Assembly: GCF_003449035.1 (NCBI RefSeq)
Contig: NZ_QRGB01000001.1
Coordinates: forward strand, 2,232,001-2,296,000
Direction: 5' to 3'
DNA: 64,000 bases
Origin: Pedobacter indicus
GTDB lineage: Bacteria; Bacteroidota; Bacteroidia; Sphingobacteriales; Sphingobacteriaceae
Within the stretch, counting starts at the first letter, position 1; each line of letters starts with the position of its first letter. The position numbers and the translations under genes were made by a program. Below are positions 17,654-26,555 of the stretch, in pieces. Under the pieces are notes generated by a model, which worked only from the letters and a program-made list of their open reading frames with translations, was not told the origin of the DNA and did no database searches.

Positions 17654-18250
17654 ATGGAACTGAATCAATATCTTTCAACAGTTAAAGTAATATTAGCATC
17701 AAATTCTCCGCGACGAAAAGAGTTGCTCGGTCAGTTGGGAATAGATTTCGATGTGAAGTCGAAAGATATTGATGAGTCTTACCCTAATAGTTTCCGACCG
17801 GAAGCTGTTGCCGTTTATATAGCAGAAAAGAAGGCAAACGCATTTATTGATCAGGTCAGCTCAGAGCTGTTAATAGCGGCTGATACGGTTGTAGCGATTG
17901 ATGATGATATTTTTGGTAAGCCGAAAGATCATCAGGATGCTAAAAAGATGCTAGAAAGGTTGTCTGCTCGACATCATGAGGTGATTACAGGCGTGGCGCT
18001 TTTACATCGAACAAAAATCTTCTCCTTTTTTGAAAAAACCATTGTGCATTTTAAGGAGTTGACCGATTCAGAAATTGAATATTATATAGCGAACTATCAA
18101 CCTTTTGATAAAGCTGGTGCCTATGGTATCCAAGAATGGATTGGGATGATTGGGGTTGATAAGATAGAAGGATCCTATACCAATGTGGTTGGCTTACCTA
18201 CCGCTCGGGTTTATCATGAAATTAAATCCTTTTTACAGAACTTCGGCTAA
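17654..18250 (+). CDS. maf: Maf family nucleoside triphosphate pyrophosphatase
   Basis: A 198-residue Maf protein, which hydrolyses dTTP/UTP or modified nucleotides to monophosphates. The signature ASNSPRRKELL lies at about residues 15-25. The conserved blocks AADTVVAIDDDIFGKPKD, EVITGVAL and DKAGAYGIQEWIG follow in order. It begins 3 bases after kdsC. Its last 18 bases overlap the convergent SRPBCC gene. Confidence 0.93.
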   Translation: MELNQYLSTVKVILASNSPRRKELLGQLGIDFDVKSKDIDESYPNSFRPEAVAVYIAEKKANAFIDQVSSELLIAADTVVAIDDDIFGKPKDHQDAKKMLERLSARHHEVITGVALLHRTKIFSFFEKTIVHFKELTDSEIEYYIANYQPFDKAGAYGIQEWIGMIGVDKIEGSYTNVVGLPTARVYHEIKSFLQNFG

Positions 18251-18625
18251 TTTTTTTGTCTGAAAGTCTACCAATTTTTGAAGAGGGCCGGATGCCATCA
18301 TTTTCATCATCATATTCAGGTCTGCACCTAACTCAAGTTTTACGTCGCTGGTTCCTCCTTCATCACGAATTGTCCATTTTAAAAACAAATCAAATGGAGC
18401 TTTGTCTGAAGGTATAAATTCAACGGATTGATTGACTACTCTTTCTTTTATCTTTAATGAAAGCTTGGCCATGTTTTGAATGGTAAAATGAGCTTCATCT
18501 CGGGTAGATGTCCAATTATAGATATTTTCAGGCTGTAATTGTTCGTGATTATTACAATCTTCCAAAAACCTGTAGACATCTTCTACAGATTTGTCAATTT
18601 TTATATTACTTATAAAGGATGTCAT
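18233..18625 (-). CDS. SRPBCC (START-like) family protein
   Basis: A 130-residue protein with the SRPBCC/polyketide cyclase pattern: FISNIKIDKSVEDVYRFLED at the N-terminus and a long C-terminal helix from about 105 to 128. Such proteins form a lipid-sized hydrophobic cavity; the ligand here is unknown. It lies 27 bases downstream of pyrE on the same strand and probably shares its transcript. Its 3' end overlaps maf by 18 bases tail to tail. Confidence 0.75.
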   Translation of the reverse strand: MTSFISNIKIDKSVEDVYRFLEDCNNHEQLQPENIYNWTSTRDEAHFTIQNMAKLSLKIKERVVNQSVEFIPSDKAPFDLFLKWTIRDEGGTSDVKLELGADLNMMMKMMASGPLQKLVDFQTKKLAEVL

Positions 18626-18652
18626 TCGTTGGTACCAACCTTCTAGTTTATG

Positions 18653-19315
18653 CTATTCGGACTTTTCGCTTTGTTCCTCACTCCATTTTTCAGGATCCAA
18701 TCGCCAACTATCCAATAGGGATTTTTCATTTTCATTGATGAATTGGTTTTGTGCTGCGTATCGAACTAATGCATCGTAATTGGATAAACTGATGAAACGG
18801 CACTTTGCATTTTTAAAATTCTCCTCCGCTACTGGTAAATTGTATGAAAAGATTGATAAAAGAGCAACGACATTGCACCCTGCATCACGCAATGCCTGGA
18901 CAGCCGCTAGACTACTTTTGCCAGTTGAAACCAAATCTTCGATAACTACTACACGTTGGCCGTCGACAACTTCACCTTCAATCAGATTTTGTCTTCCATG
19001 TCCTTTTGCATTTGAACGAACATAAGTGAAGGGCAGACCAAGGTCTTGAGCAACCAGTACACCTTGTGGTATTCCGGCTGTTGCTACACCTGAGATCATG
19101 TCAATCGAGCCGATCTCTTCGTGAATAACCTCGGAGAACTTCTGACGGATATAGGTTCTGATGGTTGGATAAGACAAAGTAATTCTGTTGTCGCAATAAA
19201 TAGGTGATTTAAGGCCAGACGCCCAAGTAAAAGGATTCGTTGGTTCCAGTTTTATTGCTTTTATTTGCAATAGAAATTCAGCGATTTTTTGTTCAATCTC
19301 ACTCATGTGATTCAT
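18653..19315 (-). CDS. pyrE: Orotate phosphoribosyltransferase
   Basis: A 220-residue orotate phosphoribosyltransferase, which joins orotate to PRPP in UMP synthesis. The PRPP-binding motif reads VVVIEDLVSTGKSS, and the segments NPFTWASGLKSPIYCDNR and YVRSNAKGHGRQNLIEG are diagnostic. An N-terminal ATG at 19315 gives MNHMSEIEQ; ATG 19306 is equally plausible and would remove the overlap with the divergent Nudix gene start. The C-terminal 15 residues are charged and variable. Confidence 0.94.
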   Translation of the reverse strand: MNHMSEIEQKIAEFLLQIKAIKLEPTNPFTWASGLKSPIYCDNRITLSYPTIRTYIRQKFSEVIHEEIGSIDMISGVATAGIPQGVLVAQDLGLPFTYVRSNAKGHGRQNLIEGEVVDGQRVVVIEDLVSTGKSSLAAVQALRDAGCNVVALLSIFSYNLPVAEENFKNAKCRFISLSNYDALVRYAAQNQFINENEKSLLDSWRLDPEKWSEEQSEKSE

Positions 19316-19946
19316 GGCACAAATCTATAAAATTTATATGAACGAATCGGTGTTGTTTGTCACTGATTTTAACGAAAAAATACCCGGTACCTTGCAAGCG
19401 ATTGATAGTCAATATTTTGACATACGAAAGCTTTTTCAAGATATTGTTGAAAATGGGATTAATAGTGCGTTTTTACTGCGTGTGAAGCATCCTGAGGCCT
19501 GTTTTAAGCAAATTAAAGCGTCCGTTAAAGTTATTGGAGCGGCTGGTGGCTTGGTAAAGAATGCCAACGCTGAATACCTTTTTATAGAGCGATTGGGGAA
19601 ATGGGATTTGCCAAAAGGTAAGGTTGAACCGGATGAAAAAATGGCTGAAACAGCGGTAAGGGAAGTGGAGGAGGAATGTGGTGTTACGGTAGATAAACTG
19701 GGTGAGAAAATTAGGTCTACCTACCATGTATACATCCTTCGGGGTGACTTTATTATCAAAAAAACGAATTGGTACCACATGTCAGTAGCTGGAGTTCCAG
19801 ATTTAATTCCACAAAAGGAAGAAGATATACAACAGGCTCTTTGGGTTAAACCGGAAGACTTTGCTTCATTATTATCAAACACCTATCCCTTAATCAAAGA
19901 GATGGTCTTGGATTTATTTCCGCACGTTACTTTAACTGATCAATAA
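19314..19946 (+). CDS. Nudix hydrolase
   Basis: A 210-residue Nudix protein. The Nudix box is complete, G-x5-E-x7-REVEEE-C-G-V at residues 102-124, so the metal-dependent pyrophosphohydrolase site looks intact. The roughly 70-residue N-terminal domain (YMNESVLFVTDF and following) is shared by Bacteroidota homologues and has no known function. The substrate cannot be read from sequence. The start codon overlaps that of the divergent pyrE by 2 bases; ATG 19338 is an alternative start. The 3' end overlaps convergent coaD by 20 bases. Confidence 0.87.
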   Translation: MAQIYKIYMNESVLFVTDFNEKIPGTLQAIDSQYFDIRKLFQDIVENGINSAFLLRVKHPEACFKQIKASVKVIGAAGGLVKNANAEYLFIERLGKWDLPKGKVEPDEKMAETAVREVEEECGVTVDKLGEKIRSTYHVYILRGDFIIKKTNWYHMSVAGVPDLIPQKEEDIQQALWVKPEDFASLLSNTYPLIKEMVLDLFPHVTLTDQ

Positions 19947-20397
19947 CTTGAGAGGGAACAAGCTTGCGCAAGTCGCCACCATTGGAATGGATGTCACGGA
20001 CGATTGTAGAGCTGATATGTGAATAACCCGGACTGCTGATTAAAAATATCGTTTGTATTTGATCATTTAATAGCTGGTTGTTTTGCGATATTGGCTGTTC
20101 AAATTCGAAATCTCGCACACTGCGCATACCTCTTAATATAAAATGAGCGCCGACTTTTTTGCAGTAGTCAACCGTTAATCCCTTATAGCTATCAATAGCA
20201 ATTTTGTCACCTTCATCTTGAAAGATATTTTGGATGATTTCCTTTCTTATTTCTAAATCGATATAAGCCTTTTTCGAGCTGTTCACCCCAATGGCTATAT
20301 AGATTTTATCAAACAAGGGAAGGGCTCGCTCGATGATATCGACATGTGCATTGGTGATAGGATCGAACGAACCAGGGAAGATGGCAATCTTACTCAT
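19927..20397 (-). CDS. coaD: Pantetheine-phosphate adenylyltransferase
   Basis: A 156-residue phosphopantetheine adenylyltransferase, the fourth step of coenzyme A synthesis. The N-terminal nucleotidyltransferase signature reads FPGSFDPITNAHVDII. The usual T-x-G-H becomes T-N-A-H, keeping the catalytic His. The KMSKS-like end reads ISSTIVRDI, and MRSVRDFEFE is conserved. It is third in a run with DUF3822 and rsmD on the same strand, 14 bases after rsmD. The same rsmD-coaD order is found in many bacteria. Confidence 0.95.
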   Translation of the reverse strand: MSKIAIFPGSFDPITNAHVDIIERALPLFDKIYIAIGVNSSKKAYIDLEIRKEIIQNIFQDEGDKIAIDSYKGLTVDYCKKVGAHFILRGMRSVRDFEFEQPISQNNQLLNDQIQTIFLISSPGYSHISSTIVRDIHSNGGDLRKLVPSQVIDQLK

Positions 20398-20411
20398 AGC
20401 TATAAAAATTT

Positions 20412-20948
20412 TTAGGGTGCCTGGAAAAATGAAAAGGCTGTTTGTCCATATTTTCGTTTTTCCATAAAATAAGCCTCATTTTCAAAATCCATATATGACG
20501 GATGTTCTAAAATAAAATATCCATGCTCTTTTAAAAGGCCGCTTTCTAAAATCATCTTTGGCATTTCTTCAAGTTTAGCCATGTCGTATGGAGGGTCTGC
20601 AAAGATGATGTCAAAAGCTTCGTGTTTTCTTCCTATAAATTTAAAAACATTATCTCGGACAACACGTAGGTTGGTGAGTTTAAATTTGTCAGCCATTTCA
20701 TTTAAGAAACCGATGCAGCGATTGTTTTGGTCAACCGCCACCAAATTGTCTACACCTCTTGATATAAACTCCAACGCAATACTTCCTGTCCCAGTAAACA
20801 GATCAAGAACCCGAATCTTTTCGAAGTGAAATCTATTTGTTAAAACATTAAAAAGAGCTTCCTTAGCCATATCAGTAGTGGGTCTGACCGGCAATCCTTT
20901 GGGTGGATTTATTTTTCTGCCTCTTAAGTAACCTGATATGATTCGCAT
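20412..20948 (-). CDS. rsmD: 16S rRNA (guanine(966)-N2)-methyltransferase
   Basis: A 178-residue RsmD methyltransferase that modifies G966 of 16S rRNA. The start MRIISGYLRGRKI and the segment VRPTTDMAKEALFNVL are family signatures. SAM motif I is VLDLFTGTGSIALE and the catalytic motif IV is FADPPYD. It overlaps the upstream DUF3822 gene by 25 bases and precedes coaD, consistent with a three-gene operon. Confidence 0.95.
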   Translation of the reverse strand: MRIISGYLRGRKINPPKGLPVRPTTDMAKEALFNVLTNRFHFEKIRVLDLFTGTGSIALEFISRGVDNLVAVDQNNRCIGFLNEMADKFKLTNLRVVRDNVFKFIGRKHEAFDIIFADPPYDMAKLEEMPKMILESGLLKEHGYFILEHPSYMDFENEAYFMEKRKYGQTAFSFFQAP

Positions 20949-21736
20949 TCAATGGCTCCCGTTAATAAGTTTACATCGGAAAAATTACAAAGGTCGATAT
21001 CCGACATTTCTGATGTGGCCTTGAGTAATGAAATATTCCTTGTATACTTTTCTAATTTTCTATAATACACACTGTTTTCGTCTTCAATACCCCATAAATA
21101 GAATTGAGTAATAGACGGGATAATATTTAATTTACTAAATGTAGTCAGTAAGAAGAAATTAAACTCATCAGGCGTTGTGGCCTTAAACACATTGTGAAAA
21201 CGAAGGGTATTATCTTCTAATAAAATAATCTCAAAGGCATCTTGAAAGAAATTGATACCCACGAGTGCTTTGTACTTGACTTTTAAGTTGCTTAACTCAT
21301 TGATGATTATTGTAGTGGTAGGGATCAGATCGATGTCCTTCAACGTGGATATCCAAAACTGATATTCATCACGCGGGATAAAGTTAGCTACACATTGTTG
21401 GCTTGATACGACCGATGTGTAAACTTGGTCAGGGTCGATATCGTTCATATCCGCAACCGTCGGATAGTGATCTCCCTCTTGAAGTTCCCTGGGCAAGAGA
21501 AAGATCTTTTTAGGGAATACAAGGAGAAAGGTGCTATGAAAGCGGAGACTCAAGATTTCCGTATTCTCTTTAAAGGCCTGTTCTGTAGGAGACTCTCGTA
21601 ATAAGCGTATCTTATTTTCTGTATCAACGACCGCAATTTGGCAAATTTGACTTGCTTGGTGGATAAACAGCTTGCACGCCAAGCTGTTTTCCGTAACAAA
21701 TTTTTCGGTTTCCTGTATTCCAATTTGTCTTTCCAT
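20924..21736 (-). CDS. DUF3822 family protein
   Basis: A 270-residue protein matching DUF3822, a Bacteroidota family with an actin-like (ASKHA) fold and no assigned function. Typical segments are LSLRFHSTFLLVFPKKIFLLP and VGINFFQDAFEIILLEDNTLRFHN. The family regularly precedes rsmD, as here, with a 25-base overlap. The ATG at 21736 was preferred to a TTG at 21772, because the latter would run into the divergent helicase start. Confidence 0.8.
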   Translation of the reverse strand: MERQIGIQETEKFVTENSLACKLFIHQASQICQIAVVDTENKIRLLRESPTEQAFKENTEILSLRFHSTFLLVFPKKIFLLPRELQEGDHYPTVADMNDIDPDQVYTSVVSSQQCVANFIPRDEYQFWISTLKDIDLIPTTTIIINELSNLKVKYKALVGINFFQDAFEIILLEDNTLRFHNVFKATTPDEFNFFLLTTFSKLNIIPSITQFYLWGIEDENSVYYRKLEKYTRNISLLKATSEMSDIDLCNFSDVNLLTGAIECESYQVT

Positions 21737-21765
21737 TCTGAACAAAAATAGCTTTTCAATTCGAT

Positions 21766-23214
21766 TTGACAAACCTTTTCATAACTTTGGACGTGGTTAA
21801 GGCTGAATTTTTTGATCAATATTTCCCGGGGAATCCGACTGAAGACCAAAAGAAGGCTTTTAGGCGGTTTGCAGAATTTTTAAGTTCGAGCGAGACATTT
21901 TCTGCTTATGTTTTAAAAGGCTATGCCGGTACTGGGAAGACGACCATAATCAGTACACTTGTCCGAGCTTTGCCACAACTGAAAATGCGCACGGTATTGC
22001 TGGCCCCAACGGGGAGAGCGGCTAAGGTTATCACATCTTATTCACGAAAAGCTGCTTTTACGATCCATAAGAAGATTTATAGAAAACGGGTTGCCGGAAC
22101 GCCTGATATGGATTTTGATTTAGCAGAAAATAAGCATACAAATACTGTTTTCATCGTTGACGAGGCGTCAATGATCTCCAATGAGCGTATGGCTTTTTCC
22201 CGACAGAGTTTACTGGAAGATCTTATTGAATATGTCTATAGTGGCGAAAACTGCCGGTTGATGCTGGTGGGCGATACGGCTCAGCTTCCACCAGTTAAAT
22301 TAGTCGAAAGTCCGGCATTGTCCTTTAAGGTACTGGCCACTTTATTTAACCTAGAAGTATTCGGGGTTGAACTCCGTGAAGTGGTCCGACAGCAAAAGGA
22401 ATCTGGTATTCTCCATAATGCTACGACCGTACGTGATCAGATACTGCATGCGACAGATCAAGAATCTACGATTGGTTTTCCGCAGTTAGATGTGAAAGGC
22501 TTTAAGGATATTTATAGGATGACGGGGGAGAAGCTGATCGAGGGTCTGGAGTATGCCTATAATAAATATGGTATGGAGGAGACACTTGTTATCTGCCGTT
22601 CCAATAAAAATGCGAACCTATACAATCAGAATATCCGCAACAGGGTTCTTTACAGGGAAGAAGAGTTAACGGGTGGTGATTATATTATGATTGTCCGAAA
22701 CAATTACTTTTGGACGGATGGTGAAGAGAATCAAAGCTTTATAGCCAATGGAGATATGGCAAAGGTGCGACGTGTTGGGAATATTCATGAACAGCATGGA
22801 TTTCGCTTTGCTGATGTGACGCTGGAATTTATCGATTCGACTCATCATGAACCCTTGAGCTGCCGGGTACTATTGGATACCTTGTATTCAGATAGTCCCA
22901 ATCTAGGTCGTGACGACCTGAATAAACTTTTTGAAGCCGTAATGCATGATTACGAACACTTATCAAGCAAAAAAGAACGGATACAGGCATTGAAAGAAGA
23001 CCCATATTACAATGCATTGCAAATTAAGTTTGCTATGGCGGTAACTTGTCATAAGGCGCAAGGTGGGCAATGGGCTGCGGTATTTGTGGATCAAGGTTTC
23101 CTGACCGAAGAAATGATCGATACGGAATTTTTGCGTTGGCTTTATACAGCCTGTACGCGCGCTACGCATGAACTGTTTCTACTTAACTTTTCGGACCAAT
23201 TTTTTGAAAAATAG
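21766..23214 (+). CDS. RecD-like ATP-dependent DNA helicase (AAA/UvrD_C_2)
   Basis: A 482-residue superfamily 1 helicase resembling the helicase core of RecD2. Walker A is GYAGTGKTT, Walker B is FIVDEASMIS, followed by VGDTAQLPPV. The C-terminal UvrD_C_2 motif is VTCHKAQGGQW, and the last motif is YTACTRATHELFLLN. The N-terminal OB/hairpin domains of full-length RecD2 are absent. The start is uncertain: there is no ATG, and the candidates are TTG 21766, TTG 21787 or GTG 21793. A -7-like TAACTTTG at 21782-21789 would favour the later ones. Confidence 0.88.
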   Translation: MTNLFITLDVVKAEFFDQYFPGNPTEDQKKAFRRFAEFLSSSETFSAYVLKGYAGTGKTTIISTLVRALPQLKMRTVLLAPTGRAAKVITSYSRKAAFTIHKKIYRKRVAGTPDMDFDLAENKHTNTVFIVDEASMISNERMAFSRQSLLEDLIEYVYSGENCRLMLVGDTAQLPPVKLVESPALSFKVLATLFNLEVFGVELREVVRQQKESGILHNATTVRDQILHATDQESTIGFPQLDVKGFKDIYRMTGEKLIEGLEYAYNKYGMEETLVICRSNKNANLYNQNIRNRVLYREEELTGGDYIMIVRNNYFWTDGEENQSFIANGDMAKVRRVGNIHEQHGFRFADVTLEFIDSTHHEPLSCRVLLDTLYSDSPNLGRDDLNKLFEAVMHDYEHLSSKKERIQALKEDPYYNALQIKFAMAVTCHKAQGGQWAAVFVDQGFLTEEMIDTEFLRWLYTACTRATHELFLLNFSDQFFEK

Positions 23215-23227
23215 CCGGATTATGCGC

Positions 23228-25210
23228 TTAATACGCAAGTAGCTTTTTCATTACTTCAGCCAATTTGCTTTTCGCTAAAAAATGTTCTTCCAGAGTCTTG
23301 TTCATCGGCACGGCGGTATCCAGACTCGCACAGCGCATGATGGGTGCATCTAAATATTCAAAGCAATTCTCTGAGATGTAGGCTGCTATTTCTGCTCCAA
23401 TTCCAGCAACCAGCGTGTCTTCATGTAAAATTAATACGCGACCGGTTTTCTTAACCGCTTCTTCAACCAATTGCTTATCCCATGGTAAAATACTCCTTAA
23501 ATCGATCAAAGTGGCCGATATCTCTTGGTGATCATCTAGATAATCCAAAGCCCAATGTACACCGAGTCCATAGGTGATGATGCATACGTCTTGCCCTTCC
23601 TGAAGACATGATGCTTTTCCGATCGATATGATATAATAATCGTCCGGTATCTGTTGATGAATTTTACGATACAGGTATTTATGTTCAAAGTAAATTACAG
23701 GGTTCGGGTCTTCGATTGCCGATAACAGCAGCCCTTTCGCATCATATGGAAAAGCAGGGTAAACCACCTTAAGTCCGGGTGTCTTCATAAACCAGGCTTC
23801 AGTCGATTGAGAATGAAACGGTCCGGCACCTGTGCCCGCACCCGTAGGCATTCGGATCACAACATCGGCATTTTGTCCCCAGCGGTAATGGGACTTGGCC
23901 AGATTGTTAACGATCTGATTAAAACCCATGCTTACGAAATCAGCAAACTGCATTTCAATTATTGATTTATATTCTTTAATAGATAATCCTAATGCTGAGC
24001 CAATTATTGCAGATTCACAAAGTGGGGTATTTCGAATGCGTTCTTGTCCGAACTCATCAACAAAATGCTCACTTACTTTAAACGCGCCCCCATAACGCGC
24101 TATATCTTGCCCCATCATGACCAACTTGTCGTATCGTCTCATTGCTGATCGCAATGCATCTGAAATTGCATCAATATAGCGAAGATCAGACATTTTATCA
24201 GATGGAGGAGTTGTCGCGCTAGGCTGAAATGGAGCGTACATATCCTGTAGTTCCATTGAAGGGTCGATAGGCTCAACAGAATGCGAGAAACTTTGATGGA
24301 TCGCAGTTTCGATTTCCTGTTTGAATCGTTCGCGAGTCTGGTCGACATCTTCTTGTGTAATTATTTTCCGCTGCAAGAGATAGTTTTCGAAATTGGTGAC
24401 CGGATCCTTCTCGGCCCATTGTTTAAACTCTTCTTCTGCAATGTACTTCGTTCCGGATGCTTCTTCATGACCCCTCATGCGGAATGTTTTGCATTCAATA
24501 ATAATTGGGCGGGCATGGTTTCTAATTTCCCTAGCCTTCTCACTTATCGTTGAATACACTTCAAGGATATTGTTTCCATCAATTTTTATTGCTTCAATGC
24601 CGTAGCCTACTCCTTTGTCTACTAGATTCTTACACCTGTATTGTTCATGTGTAGGTGTAGATAGGGCATAGCCATTGTTTTCGATCAGGAAGATTACAGG
24701 TAAGTCCCACACAGCAGCAACATTTAATGCTTCATGGAAGTCCCCTTCACTGGTACCGCCCTCACCTGTGAAAACCAACACACATTTTGCTTCTCTGTCG
24801 AGTTTATGACCTAGGGCGATACCGTCAGCTACTGCTAACTGTGGACCAAGGTGCGAGATCATCCCCACGATTTTCAATTGCTGTGACCCGAAGTGAAAGG
24901 ATCTGTCACGCCCTTTCGTAAATCCTGAATACTTACCCTGAAACTGATCGAGTAGTTGTACGAGATTGATATTTCTGCCGGTAAAAACTCCTAAATTTCT
25001 GTGCATTGGCAAGATGTATTCATCGTCCTGCATTGCCAGTGTTGCTCCAACAGCGACAGCTTCTTGACCGATACCAGAAAACCATTTCCCGAGTTTTCCC
25101 TGTTTTAACAAAGTCAGCATACGCTCTTCAAATAAGCGAGGAAACACAAGCGCTTGATATAGTGCTATTTGTTCTTCTTGACTCAAAGCGTAACTGTCAA
25201 AGTCCATCAT
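23228..25210 (-). CDS. Fused E1 alpha/beta subunits of a 2-oxoacid dehydrogenase
   Basis: A 660-residue fusion of the alpha (about 1-320) and beta (about 340-660) E1 subunits of a thiamine-diphosphate 2-oxoacid dehydrogenase complex. The alpha part has the ThDP motif GEGGTSEGDFHEALN ending in IENNGYA, plus FRMRGHEEASG. The beta part has MGQDIARYGGAFKVSE, MPTGAGTGAGPFHSQS and DLRSILPWD. Single-chain forms are frequent in Bacteroidota and are usually annotated as branched-chain 2-oxoacid or pyruvate dehydrogenase E1; sequence alone does not settle which. The E2/E3 genes are not in the window. Two ATG codons stand in tandem at the start. Confidence 0.9.
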   Translation of the reverse strand: MMDFDSYALSQEEQIALYQALVFPRLFEERMLTLLKQGKLGKWFSGIGQEAVAVGATLAMQDDEYILPMHRNLGVFTGRNINLVQLLDQFQGKYSGFTKGRDRSFHFGSQQLKIVGMISHLGPQLAVADGIALGHKLDREAKCVLVFTGEGGTSEGDFHEALNVAAVWDLPVIFLIENNGYALSTPTHEQYRCKNLVDKGVGYGIEAIKIDGNNILEVYSTISEKAREIRNHARPIIIECKTFRMRGHEEASGTKYIAEEEFKQWAEKDPVTNFENYLLQRKIITQEDVDQTRERFKQEIETAIHQSFSHSVEPIDPSMELQDMYAPFQPSATTPPSDKMSDLRYIDAISDALRSAMRRYDKLVMMGQDIARYGGAFKVSEHFVDEFGQERIRNTPLCESAIIGSALGLSIKEYKSIIEMQFADFVSMGFNQIVNNLAKSHYRWGQNADVVIRMPTGAGTGAGPFHSQSTEAWFMKTPGLKVVYPAFPYDAKGLLLSAIEDPNPVIYFEHKYLYRKIHQQIPDDYYIISIGKASCLQEGQDVCIITYGLGVHWALDYLDDHQEISATLIDLRSILPWDKQLVEEAVKKTGRVLILHEDTLVAGIGAEIAAYISENCFEYLDAPIMRCASLDTAVPMNKTLEEHFLAKSKLAEVMKKLLAY

Positions 25211-25310
25211 AGTTTAGGTATAAATAGTTTTGGTTAATTTACGAAATCTCCTATTGTTTTCTTTATTTAATTAAATTTGTCGCTATTCCTTTGAACAAAA
25301 GATAAGAAAT

Positions 25311-26555
25311 ATGGTAAAATACGAGCGTTTCGAACTAAAAAATGGACTACGGGTATTGGTTCACGAAGACCCTTCTACCCCCATGGCTGTTGTCAATATA
25401 TTGTATGATGTCGGAGCGCGAGATGAAGACCCGGATCAAACTGGTTTTGCTCATCTTTTTGAACACTTGATGTTTGGCGGATCAATTAATATCCCTGAAT
25501 ACGATCGTCCTTTGCAAATGGTAGGTGGAGAAAATAACGCGTTCACCAGCAATGACATTACGAACTACTACCTTACGCTTCCGGCTTTAAACCTGGAAAC
25601 CGCTTTTTGGCTGGAGAGCGACCGGATGCTGAGTTTGGCATTTGGTGAGAAGAGTTTAGAGGTTCAGAAAAATGTTGTTTGTGAAGAGTTTAAGCAACGG
25701 TACCTTAACCAACCCTACGGCGATGTCTGGTTAAAGTTACGTCCGTTAGCCTACCACGTTCATCCCTACCAATGGGCCACAATAGGCAAAGAATTATCTC
25801 ATATCGAAAATGCTAAAATTGAAGATGTAAAAGCTTTCTTTGCCAAACATTATACACCGCAAAATGCGATCTTAGTTGTTGCCGGCAATGTAACTACAAC
25901 AGAGGTTCGAACTTTAGCTGAAAAATGGTTTGAACCAATTGACCCTGGCAACAAATACATCAGAAATCTTCCTGCAGAACCGGAGCAGACAGAACCAAGA
26001 AGAGAGGTTGTAATGGCGGAAGTGCCAAGCGATAGTCTTTATATTGCTTTTCAAATGTGTGATCATCATGACCCTGATTACTACGTTGCTGACCTTATAT
26101 CAGATCTCCTGTCGCGGGGTTCATCATCCCGATTGTATCGGCGATTGCTAAAAGAGCAAGAATTGTTTAGCGAGATTAACGCGTATATTTTAGGAAGCAT
26201 AGACAGAGGCTTGTTTATTGTTGAAGGAAAACCCTTGCCCGGTATTGATATTGATACCGCCGAGACTGCCATTTGGAAGGAACTGAAGATTATGGCGGAT
26301 GAAGATGTACTGGATTATGAACTGGAGAAGGTTAAGAACAAAATTGAATCGACCATGGCATTTTCAGAAATGTCCATTTTGAATAAAGCGATGAATTTAG
26401 CTTATTATGAGCTGTTGGGAGATGCAGAGATGATCAATACAGAGTTGGATCGCTATTTATCAGTCAGTCTGGATGACATAAAACGTGTCAGTTCCGAACT
26501 GTTTAGAAAAGAAAATTCATCTACATTAATCTATTTATCACAAGAGCATGCTTAA
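25311..26555 (+). CDS. M16 family zinc peptidase, catalytic subunit
   Basis: A 414-residue M16B (pitrilysin/processing-peptidase-like) metallopeptidase. The inverted zinc motif HxxEH is present at His48, Glu51, His52, with the downstream glutamate region EVQKNVVCEEFKQRY near residues 120-135. No signal peptide is evident, so it is predicted cytosolic. It overlaps the second M16 gene by 8 bases, a typical active/inactive heterodimer layout. Its substrates are unknown. Confidence 0.92.
   Translation: MVKYERFELKNGLRVLVHEDPSTPMAVVNILYDVGARDEDPDQTGFAHLFEHLMFGGSINIPEYDRPLQMVGGENNAFTSNDITNYYLTLPALNLETAFWLESDRMLSLAFGEKSLEVQKNVVCEEFKQRYLNQPYGDVWLKLRPLAYHVHPYQWATIGKELSHIENAKIEDVKAFFAKHYTPQNAILVVAGNVTTTEVRTLAEKWFEPIDPGNKYIRNLPAEPEQTEPRREVVMAEVPSDSLYIAFQMCDHHDPDYYVADLISDLLSRGSSSRLYRRLLKEQELFSEINAYILGSIDRGLFIVEGKPLPGIDIDTAETAIWKELKIMADEDVLDYELEKVKNKIESTMAFSEMSILNKAMNLAYYELLGDAEMINTELDRYLSVSLDDIKRVSSELFRKENSSTLIYLSQEHA

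Noticed and set aside
21782-21789. TAACTTTG as a confirmed promoter of the RecD-like helicase
   Set aside because: It fits the -7 consensus but lies inside the possible coding start and has no -33 partner at the right spacing, so it was kept only as a comment on the start codon.
23228-25210. The fused E1 alpha/beta protein as a novel fusion
   Set aside because: Single-chain E1 proteins are already common in Bacteroidota.
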